Shown here: piece by piece, positions 33,418 through 39,630 of the stretch
Numbering within the stretch: position 1 is the first letter of the stretch
How the letters are laid out: each line of letters starts with the position of its first letter
From: Hyella patelloides LEGE 07179
GTDB lineage: Bacteria > Cyanobacteriota > Cyanobacteriia > Cyanobacteriales > Xenococcaceae
DNA: 39,630 bases
Assembly (NCBI RefSeq): GCF_900659865.1
Contig: NZ_LR213795.1
Coordinates: 1-39,630, forward strand
Reading direction: 5' to 3'
Made by a program: the position numbers and the translations under genes
Notes under the pieces: model-generated
What the model was told of the DNA's origin: nothing
Seen by the model: only the letters and a program-made list of their open reading frames with translations
Databases searched by the model: none

Positions 33418-34635
33418 TTAATTATTCTTATTGCGATCGCCACAAAGCAAATTTCCCTTCGATCTTTTTGTAGTAATCCCGATACCAAATCCTCCTAACA
33501 TCAAAAGTGCTAAAAGAGAAGTTGGTTCTGATACTGCTGTGGAGGTTGGTGTTTCTAAGGAAGAAAATAGCTCGCTAGCATTGAAAGGAAGATCTTCAAA
33601 ACTAGCATCAAGGGAAACTGACGCGTTTGGGGGTAATCCTTCTACAGCAAAAGTTTGTCCTTGAGTATCCTCAGGAGGCGAATCCACATCAACCTCAATA
33701 TGCAAAGGTACTTCTGTGGAAAAATCAGCTTCGCTCAAATTGATCGCAGCCACCATATCCCACAACGGATTAGGATTTACATCATTACCTACTACTACCA
33801 AAGAAAAATCAAGAAACTCCGCAGCTACCGTACTTTCTGGCGTGCCGAAATCCAGCCAGGCTTGGTAATCATCTCTGGTAAATTCAACTCGATCTGTGCC
33901 ATCTAACGGCATCATTTGGATATTTAAACCTCTTTCTCCCGCTTCAAACACTTCTGCTGCTGCTAGAGGATCGACCCAGATATTAAACTCAGCAACATCA
34001 TTAGTGGAAAAAGGCGGTTCGGGAGTTATTCCTAAATTTCCTGGTGTAAATACCGCCCCTCCCATAGTTTGCACAACCGAAATGTTATCGATAATTGAGG
34101 GATCGATTCTGATAGCTTCAGCAATATTGGTTAGTGACCCCGTAGACATGATTGCAACTGGCTCAGGTGAATTATTCACTGTTTCGACAATCAATTCGGC
34201 AGCCGTAGTAAATTCAATATCTGGCACAGTGCTGGGAAGATTAACAAAAGGAGCGAAAAAATTGTCAGCATCATTACGCACAAATCCTGGGAAAGCGTTA
34301 TCCCCTGACAAGGGCAATGCACTACCAATTCCTACAGGGATATCTGTGGCATCCAATCGACCCAACAACTGCTTGAGACCAGTTTGAAAGCCTTCATTTT
34401 CTGGGCGTGCTACTCCATGAGACATCGTAATTGCTTGAAGATCGAATTTAGGATTGGCAAGGAGATAAGCTAATGCTGCAAAACCATCTTGGCTACCGTC
34501 ATCATCAAAAATTAGAGGGGTTGTCGTCATGGAAGTGCTGTATGCTGCTTGGCTGAATACGCTAGCTTCCAAAGCAATGGTAGTAAACAGGGCAGTTGCT
34601 ATTAAAGGAACAAGTTTGTGGTGTCGTTTTGTCAT
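33418..34635 (-). CDS. exported nucleoside hydrolase-like protein with PEP-CTERM-like tail
   Basis: The 405-residue protein has a signal peptide (KLVPLIATALFTTIALEASVFSQA) and the inosine/uridine-preferring nucleoside hydrolase fold. The N-terminal metal motif, usually DTDPGxDD, appears here as DDDGSQDG (residues 44-51), so the last Asp is Gly. Later landmarks are VAIMSTGSLTNIAEAIR, VVQTMGGAVFTPGN and AEFNIWVDPLAAAEVF, which is the ADPEAA-type region. The C-terminus EPTSLLALLMLGGFGIGITTKRSKGN looks like a PEP-CTERM sorting tail: EP motif, hydrophobic helix, basic end. It would hydrolyse nucleosides outside the cell or be anchored at the surface. Its gene is convergent with the tRNA-like array. 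Confidence 0.88.
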   Translation of the reverse strand: MTKRHHKLVPLIATALFTTIALEASVFSQAAYSTSMTTTPLIFDDDGSQDGFAALAYLLANPKFDLQAITMSHGVARPENEGFQTGLKQLLGRLDATDIPVGIGSALPLSGDNAFPGFVRNDADNFFAPFVNLPSTVPDIEFTTAAELIVETVNNSPEPVAIMSTGSLTNIAEAIRIDPSIIDNISVVQTMGGAVFTPGNLGITPEPPFSTNDVAEFNIWVDPLAAAEVFEAGERGLNIQMMPLDGTDRVEFTRDDYQAWLDFGTPESTVAAEFLDFSLVVVGNDVNPNPLWDMVAAINLSEADFSTEVPLHIEVDVDSPPEDTQGQTFAVEGLPPNASVSLDASFEDLPFNASELFSSLETPTSTAVSEPTSLLALLMLGGFGIGITTKRSKGNLLCGDRNKNN

Positions 34636-35285
34636 TTTGATAACTTCTCTAGTAATAGGTAATAAGGAACAAGATAAACTCGTGTCTGAGCTTATGACTT
34701 GTTTTTTGGTTTTACACTATATTTATGTCTTGCTGAAATACAGAATTAAACACAAAAAATGTTTAGCCTCTAATTCAAAACTGAATTATGCTTTATTTGA
34801 TGCTAATTAAGTCTGTCAATAATTGTGACTAGCTTGGTTAAAACCAGGAAGTATAATTGTTTTGTTGTAACGCTAGATAGTCTAAAACACTTATTAATGA
34901 GATTTTTTTTAGTGAATTAAAGTATAATTTGATTTTTTTATTACATATATTAAAAAGCAAATAGTTGATAGACAGGGACTAATTATTGAGAAAATCTCAA
35001 TAATTTATGCGTTCCATCTACTAGCTGTATTGCTATTTATTTCATACTTCAAATCATCAAAGCCATTAAAAAACTTGGTAGATAGTATGCTACTTTAATT
35101 GTTCGCGACTTTTCTAGTATCAAGGCTAATCGTATTTTCTTTGGTGTATTATGATACGAATATTATTTGATTTTTTGGTCTGAATAGTTTTGGTTTGATC
35201 GCGCTTTTGAAGATTAATCAACTATAGTGCGATCGTAACTAAGACTATAATACTTTACGGTGAAGCGATCGCTATCTTAATGTAG
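34636..35285. other. 650-bp intergenic stretch without a gene
   Basis: This AT-rich region should hold the nucleoside hydrolase promoter near its left end. It contains one perfect 11-bp inverted repeat (34981-35005) and, towards 35280, HIP1 octamers and a dispersed repeat that runs into the next gene. No open frame here has coding character. Confidence 0.5.
34981..35005. repeat. perfect 11-bp inverted repeat
   Basis: AATTATTGAGA and TCTCAATAATT pair across AAA. It could be an operator, a terminator-like hairpin or a mobile element end. Nothing around it decides. Confidence 0.55.
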
Positions 35286-35891
35286 TCACTTCAAGTCGGG
35301 AAACCCGCCCAACGTGCTGCATCGCCTTTTTGGATAAAGCCACTTGGAAAATAATTTGGTCATTCTGGGCATCACTACATAAGTCATCAATAAGACGATT
35401 ATTGCAGTAACAATCAAACTCCGCAGTAGCAAAGGTAAGGGTAGTAATTCTAAAAGAGGCGCAAATATCAAATTAACCAATTGAATTAACGGAAAAATAG
35501 CCAGTAAAGTAATTGCAGCCATTTTGTACCGTGGTGGTGGAATAATCGGCTTGGGAGAAGGCAAAGTAAACCAAGTCTCCAAACCACTAATTACTCTAAT
35601 TGTTGCTGGTTCTAAGCGTAAACTCTCTGCACGGGCTAACCACTGTTTGCGACATTCCGATTCTTCCCAAACACGAAGGTTACTGGCGCGATCGAATTTT
35701 AAGATGATGTGATATTGATTATTTTCCCGACTGCTAGGGCGAAAAACATTAGTACCCAAATGTCCTTCAAATGTCATAGCTGCTGAGGTAATACCAGACA
35801 TAAATTTCTCAAAGGCTGCTTCACATCCTGGTTTAACGCGTCGGGAAATTACAACTGTGACGGGAGGATCGACTAAGTTATTTTTACTCAT
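35286..35891 (-). CDS. antibiotic biosynthesis monooxygenase (ABM)-domain membrane protein
   Basis: The 201-residue protein starts with an ABM ferredoxin-like domain, residues ~10-105: VTVVISRRVKPGCEAAFEKFMSGITSAAMTFEGHLGTNVFRP...YHIILKFDRASNLRVWEESECRKQWLARA. Two hydrophobic helices follow (about 122-146 and 152-175). This ABM plus two-helix arrangement is known in several bacteria; function is unclear. The last 12 residues (RRCSTLGGFPDLK) are encoded by a dispersed repeat with an AGTCGGGAAACCCGCC core, so the C-terminus is probably a recent read-in. Confidence 0.85.
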   Translation of the reverse strand: MSKNNLVDPPVTVVISRRVKPGCEAAFEKFMSGITSAAMTFEGHLGTNVFRPSSRENNQYHIILKFDRASNLRVWEESECRKQWLARAESLRLEPATIRVISGLETWFTLPSPKPIIPPPRYKMAAITLLAIFPLIQLVNLIFAPLLELLPLPLLLRSLIVTAIIVLLMTYVVMPRMTKLFSKWLYPKRRCSTLGGFPDLK

Positions 35892-36035
35892 TCGCTTTTG
35901 AAAACTGTGTTGCTAAAGATCAACTGAAAATCCTCCTTTGTTTATTTATGTTTATCTGACTTTACTTCCAATTAAAAACTACCATTTTTAGTGAATATTA
36001 AAAAAAACTGTAGTTTTGTGACAAAAAATTAGCTA

Positions 36036-36077
36036 GTAATTAAAGATACAATTTCCTTAAAAAAATATGTATACAGT
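36036..36077 (+). promoter_or_regulatory. NtcA-activated promoter of the urate operon
   Basis: GTAATTAAAGATAC (36036-36049) fits the NtcA consensus GTA-N8-TAC exactly. After a 22-nt spacer comes TACAGT (36072-36077), which fits the TA-N3-T -10 box; 20-24 nt is the canonical spacing for class II NtcA activation in cyanobacteria. Transcription should start near 36084, giving a leader of about 90 nt before the permease start. Confidence 0.7.
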
Positions 36078-36174
36078 ATGCAATAATCGCTGAGTTAATT
36101 CTTAATTAAAGTAACAAATTATTTAAAACGACTATTAATTTAATCAATATTCAGACATCTATAAGTTAGGAAAC

Positions 36175-37584
36175 ATGGTACAACCGACAAATCAAGAATT
36201 AACATTAGAAACAGAAAATATTACTACTGAAGCTGAAGCTCCTAAAGCTCTTGAATCTGATTTAATATATGGCTTAGAATCGCGACCTCCCTTTGTAGAA
36301 GCAGTTTTTGTGGCGTTACAGCACGTATTTGCCTGTTTTGTGGGCATTATTACCCCAGGATTAATTATTTGCGGTGCATTAGAAGTACCACCAGCAGACA
36401 CTACTTTTATTCTTAGTATGTCTTTGGTCGTTTCGGGTATTGCTACTTTTATTCAGGCGAAAAAATTTGGCCCTGTGGGTTCGGGATTACTCAGTGTTCA
36501 AGGTACGAGTTTTGCTTTTTTAGCTCCTATTATCGGTGCGGGAACGGCAGTTACAGGAGCAGGTGGTACACCTCAAGATGCTTTAGGGCTAATTTTTGGT
36601 TTGTGCTTTTTTGGGGCGTTTGTGGAAATTTTTGTAAGTCGCTTTCTCCACTTAGCGAATAAAGTTATTACTCCTTTAGTAACGGGTGTAGTCGTCACGT
36701 TGATTGGTTTGACTTTAATCAAAGTTGGTATTACCTCTATGGGTGGTGGCGTACCCGCACAAAATAACGGAGATTTTGGCTCTCCTGTCTATTTAGGGAT
36801 CTCTTTTATAGTCTTGGCAGTAATTATTGCTCTCAATAGCACTACCAATAACTATTTGCGGATGTCATCAATTGTCATTGGTTTAATTGTCGGCTACGTA
36901 GTATCAATACCTCTGGGACTGGTAGACTTTAGTAATTTAGCAGGTTTACCAGCCGTTGCCTTGCCAATTCCTTTCCGCTATGGTTTAAGTTTTGATTTTG
37001 CAGCATTTATACCCTTTGCTTTCTTGTATTTAATCACAGCGATCGAATCCATTGGCGATCTAACTGCAACTTCAGCTATTTCTGGTGAGCCAATCGAGGG
37101 TTCAAAATATTTTAAACGCATCAAAGGAGGAGTATTAGGGGACGGCATTAACTCAATTATTGCTGCTTGTTTCAATACTTTTCCCAACACTACCTTTAGT
37201 CAAAATAACGGCGTAATTCAACTAACAGGGGTAGGAAGTCGTTATGTAGGTTATTTTATTTCTGTGATTTTGGTGATTCTCGGTTTGTTTCCCATTGTTG
37301 CAGGAATTTTTCAAGCTTTACCCCAACCTGTATTGGGTGGTGCAACCATAGTTATGTTTGGAACGGTAGCGGTAGCGGGTATTAAAATACTTTCTTGCGT
37401 TAATTTGACAAAACGAAATTCTATCATCTTAGCGATATCACTTGGTTTAGGCTTAGGTGTTACCTTTGTCCCCGAAATTTTGGAAAATATGCCTGTATTG
37501 GTTAAAAATCTCTTTTCTTCTGGTATTTCCACAGGTGGAATTACCGCTTTATTATTGAATATAATTTTGCTAGGGCGAGAGTAA
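36175..37584 (+). CDS. xanthine/uric acid permease (NAT/NCS2 family)
   Basis: The 469-residue inner-membrane protein has about 12-14 hydrophobic segments. TM1-region FVEAVFVALQHVFACFVGIITPG includes the histidine (QH) typical of NAT carriers. The signature element is FSQNNGVIQLTGVGSR, matching the NAT motif QNxGxxxxTxxxSR near residue 340. The acidic TM8 region is FLYLITAIESIGDLTATSAISGEPI. This subgroup carries xanthine or urate rather than uracil. It is followed on the same strand by urate hydroxylase and HIU hydrolase genes, which fits urate uptake, and is preceded by an NtcA promoter. A STRR array separates it from the next gene. Confidence 0.93.
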   Translation: MVQPTNQELTLETENITTEAEAPKALESDLIYGLESRPPFVEAVFVALQHVFACFVGIITPGLIICGALEVPPADTTFILSMSLVVSGIATFIQAKKFGPVGSGLLSVQGTSFAFLAPIIGAGTAVTGAGGTPQDALGLIFGLCFFGAFVEIFVSRFLHLANKVITPLVTGVVVTLIGLTLIKVGITSMGGGVPAQNNGDFGSPVYLGISFIVLAVIIALNSTTNNYLRMSSIVIGLIVGYVVSIPLGLVDFSNLAGLPAVALPIPFRYGLSFDFAAFIPFAFLYLITAIESIGDLTATSAISGEPIEGSKYFKRIKGGVLGDGINSIIAACFNTFPNTTFSQNNGVIQLTGVGSRYVGYFISVILVILGLFPIVAGIFQALPQPVLGGATIVMFGTVAVAGIKILSCVNLTKRNSIILAISLGLGLGVTFVPEILENMPVLVKNLFSSGISTGGITALLLNIILLGRE

Positions 37585-37629
37585 ATAAAAGGATGAAGGA
37601 TGCCTATCACGGATACCGCTTCGCATAAA

Positions 37630-37670
37630 GGATAAAGGATGAAGGATGAAGGATGAAGGATGAAGGATGA
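37630..37670. repeat. heptanucleotide array (GGATAAA/GGATGAA)6
   Basis: One GGATAAA, four GGATGAA and a truncated unit. It is the same heptamer, on the opposite strand, as the array next to gnd at 20334. Confidence 0.8.
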
Positions 37671-37803
37671 GGAAGGAGGTTGAATTGGGAGATAGGGAAG
37701 GTAATAGGTAATAACAGGCAATAACAGTCAACCATAAGCACATAAATAATTACCAGCAACGAGCCACAAGCTACATCCACGAGCAATCAACTACTCACCA
37801 CTA

Positions 37804-37822
37804 GGGCGCAAGCCTTGCGCCC
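37804..37822. repeat. palindrome GGGCGCAAG/CTTGCGCCC
   Basis: Nine-bp arms with a single central base, between the permease and hydroxylase genes. It is likely one more dispersed palindrome; it could attenuate the operon. Confidence 0.6.
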
Positions 37823-37860
37823 CTACTAACTCTACTAACTACTAACTACTAACGAATATA

Positions 37861-39024
37861 ATGTACGATTTAAAAGCAATTGTTATTGGCGCAGGGATGG
37901 CGGGATTGGCTACAGGTATCGCTTTGCGTCAAGCTGGATATGAAGTAGAAATTTACGAAAAGACCAGTAAACTGCGTCCTGCGGGGGCTGGTATTTCTCT
38001 GTGGTCAAATGGGATTAAAGTTCTCAATAAACTGGGATTGGGTAAGGAAATTGCAGCTATTGGCGGAGAAATGAACCGCATGGAATACCTAACCCACAAA
38101 GGTGAAAGTCTTAACAACGTCAATTTATTACCTTTAATGGAACAAGTAGGGCAAAGACCATATCCTGTATCTCGTACTGACTTACAGCAAATGATGCTAA
38201 CCGCTTTTGGCGAGGCAGATGTCAAAATGGGAATGCGCTGTGTGGAAGTTAAACAAGATGCAGACATTGCAACGGCAATCTTTGAAGATGGTAGCACCGC
38301 TACAGGAGATGTAGTCATAGGTGCAGATGGGGTGCATTCAGTAGTACGCACCTATCTTAATGGTGGTAAAATTCAACCTCGCTATGCTGGTTATGTTAAC
38401 TGGAATGGTTTAGTAGATGCTAGCCCCGATTTAGCTGAAAGTGATGTCTGGGTAATCTATGTCGGAGAAGGAAAACGCGCCTCGATGATGCCAGTAGGAG
38501 GAAATCGCTTTTACTTCTTTTTCGGCTGTCCCAAACCCCAGGGAACAAACACAGAACCCCAAAATATTCGTGCTGAATTAAAAGAAATTTTTGCAGGATG
38601 GGCGCAACCAGTGCAAAACTTAATTGCCAAACTCGACCCCGAACAGGTTAACCGTCTCGAAATTGGCGATATCGATCCTTTACCTAATTTGGTTCAGGGT
38701 AGAATTGCTTTAGTCGGAGATTCTGGTCACGCTACTACTCCAACTTTAGGACAGGGTGGCTGTCAAGCGATGGAAGATGCAGAAGTGTTATGTCGCTATT
38801 TAGTAACAACTAATATTAGTGTGGAAGATGCCTTAAAACGTTATGAATCCGAACGGAAAGAAAGGGTGGCACAGTTAGTTTTAAAAGCCCGCAAACGCAC
38901 CGATACTATATATAATAAAGAACCAGATTTAACTCAGCAGTGGTATGAACAGCTAAAGCAAGAACAAGAGAAAGACGTGAGAAATGCGATCGCTAAAATC
39001 ATTCTTGGCGGTCCTCTACATTAA
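37861..39024 (+). CDS. hpxO: FAD-dependent urate hydroxylase (HpxO type)
   Basis: The 387-residue enzyme oxidises urate to 5-hydroxyisourate with FAD, NADH and O2, replacing uricase. The Rossmann start is AIVIGAGMAGLATGIALRQAGYEVEIYEK. GADGVHSVVR is the DG motif and GRIALVGDSGHATTPTLGQGGCQAMEDAEVL the FAD ribityl motif. Features close to Klebsiella HpxO, from memory, are PVSRTDLQQMML, RYAGYVNWNGLV, VGEGKRASMMPVG and FYFFFGCP. Co-location with HIU hydrolase directly supports urate rather than salicylate or another aromatic substrate. It lies 36 bp from the next gene. Confidence 0.92.
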   Translation: MYDLKAIVIGAGMAGLATGIALRQAGYEVEIYEKTSKLRPAGAGISLWSNGIKVLNKLGLGKEIAAIGGEMNRMEYLTHKGESLNNVNLLPLMEQVGQRPYPVSRTDLQQMMLTAFGEADVKMGMRCVEVKQDADIATAIFEDGSTATGDVVIGADGVHSVVRTYLNGGKIQPRYAGYVNWNGLVDASPDLAESDVWVIYVGEGKRASMMPVGGNRFYFFFGCPKPQGTNTEPQNIRAELKEIFAGWAQPVQNLIAKLDPEQVNRLEIGDIDPLPNLVQGRIALVGDSGHATTPTLGQGGCQAMEDAEVLCRYLVTTNISVEDALKRYESERKERVAQLVLKARKRTDTIYNKEPDLTQQWYEQLKQEQEKDVRNAIAKIILGGPLH

Positions 39025-39060
39025 ATGGTAGAGAAATAATAATTTAAAAATAATAAATAT

Positions 39061-39426
39061 ATGTCAGGTAAATTAACCACACACGTTTTAGATACTGCTC
39101 ATGGTTGTCCTGCTAAGGGAATTGCGATCGCTCTTTGGCAACTGGATACTAATTTAGAACTAGATTTTAAAACTTTAATTCATACTGTCAATACTAACGA
39201 CGACGGACGCACGGACGAACCTTTATTAGTAGGAGAAACATTTAAAACAGGTGTATACGAGTTGATTTTTAGCGTTGGCGATTATTTTGCTCAATATTCT
39301 GAAGCTTCCGCTCCGCTTTTTTTAGATCGAATTCCCATTCGTTTTGGCATTAGCGATCCTGAAGCTCATTATCATGTTCCTTTGCTAGTTTCTCCTTGGT
39401 CTTATAGTACTTATCGAGGAAGCTAA
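39061..39426 (+). CDS. uraH: 5-hydroxyisourate hydrolase (transthyretin-like)
   Basis: The 121-residue enzyme opens 5-hydroxyisourate to OHCU, the second urate-degradation step. The family hallmarks are all there: KLTTHVLDTAHGCPAKGI with the first catalytic His, TNDDGRTDEP with the Arg, HYHVPLLVSPWSYSTYRGS with the third His region and the terminal YRGS motif. Length is standard. It is 36 bp after the hydroxylase and likely in the same transcript. The OHCU decarboxylase and allantoinase that would follow are not in the window. Confidence 0.96.
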   Translation: MSGKLTTHVLDTAHGCPAKGIAIALWQLDTNLELDFKTLIHTVNTNDDGRTDEPLLVGETFKTGVYELIFSVGDYFAQYSEASAPLFLDRIPIRFGISDPEAHYHVPLLVSPWSYSTYRGS

Positions 39427-39509
39427 ATGAAGGGATAAGAGATTTAAGGATGAAGGTTCTGCAATTCAACCGCAAGACTTCTTTTGTGTTTATTTTCTTC
39501 TTAATTAGC

Positions 39510-39522
39510 GGGACTTAAACAA
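39510..39522. repeat. short motif shared with 15879-15891, possible insertion-sequence end
   Basis: GGGACTTAAACAA, just before the end of a minus-strand open frame that runs off the right edge. That is where a terminal repeat would be expected if the frame is a transposase. Confidence 0.4.
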
Positions 39523-39525
39523 AAA

Positions 39526-39630
39526 TCAAGCCCAAACAAAGCCCAAACTAGCTTTATAAGCCGTAAAAACGTCCATATTATGATTGAGCCACTGGACAAA
39601 ACGATAAGACATGGCTGTCCGAAATGGCTG
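39526..39630 (-). CDS. partial open frame at the right edge, possibly transposase C-terminus
   Basis: The frame is open from the window edge and encodes 34 residues: QPFRTAMSYRFVQWLNHNMD then VFTAYKASLGFVWA and a stop. I do not recognise it with confidence. The IS-end-like motif just beyond its stop makes a transposase possible. Confidence 0.3.
   Translation of the reverse strand, partial: QPFRTAMSYRFVQWLNHNMDVFTAYKASLGFVWA

Overview
The window looks like chromosomal DNA of a cyanobacterium. GCGATCGC (HIP1) octamers occur throughout, heptanucleotide tandem repeats sit between genes, and several genes are cyanobacterial hallmarks: a Psb34-type small thylakoid protein, an RRM-type Rbp RNA-binding protein, two-partner-secretion haemagglutinin-like proteins and an NtcA-type promoter. 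A unicellular or pleurocapsalean lineage is my guess, but the sequence does not prove a genus.

Layout. 1-1019: 3' end of an ABC exporter. 1346-9441: two tandem, very similar giant TpsA-like secreted proteins on the minus strand. 9790-14845: proS, psb34, a small predicted membrane protein, a secreted beta-rich protein, cysE and a GNAT acetyltransferase. 15135-21790: a LysE-family exporter, a large NACHT NTPase with membrane segments, TPRs and a C-terminal ClpS-like domain, a TrmH/SpoU RNA methyltransferase, a PPOX flavoprotein and gnd. 22116-25774: a surface-polysaccharide-flavoured group (GT2, sulfotransferase, GT9) with ispD. 26051-29825: Uma2 protein, FlaR-like P-loop protein overlapping a solute-binding protein, TPR protein, and a glutathionyl-hydroquinone-reductase-like GST. 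30098-31564: Rbp, a small basic protein, and a Lon-substrate-binding-domain protein. 33418-35891: an exported nucleoside hydrolase with a PEP-CTERM-like tail and an ABM-domain membrane protein. 36036-39426: a urate-use operon (NAT/NCS2 permease, HpxO-type urate hydroxylase, 5-hydroxyisourate hydrolase) behind a near-perfect NtcA-activated promoter, which suggests purine nitrogen scavenging under nitrogen limitation.

The most unusual part is 31732-33360. Eight tRNA-like genes lie in a row on the plus strand, and every one is interrupted by the same 47-50 nt element. The element has a 5' strand like TCCTTGTTC, a small ATCCC/GGGGT-type hairpin, a 3' strand like GAATTAAGG, and a nearly invariant TTATCG tail. 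Both predicted helices show compensatory changes among copies. Six or seven copies sit in the anticodon arm, one replaces that arm completely, one sits in the D-loop, and tRNA-Gln carries two copies. The element is far too small for a group I or II intron, and I do not recognise it as a known family. It may be a new mini-intron, a tRNA-targeting miniature mobile element, or a structured arm that turns tRNAs into non-decoding tRNA-like RNAs.

All calls come from reading the sequence by eye; no database search or folding program was run.
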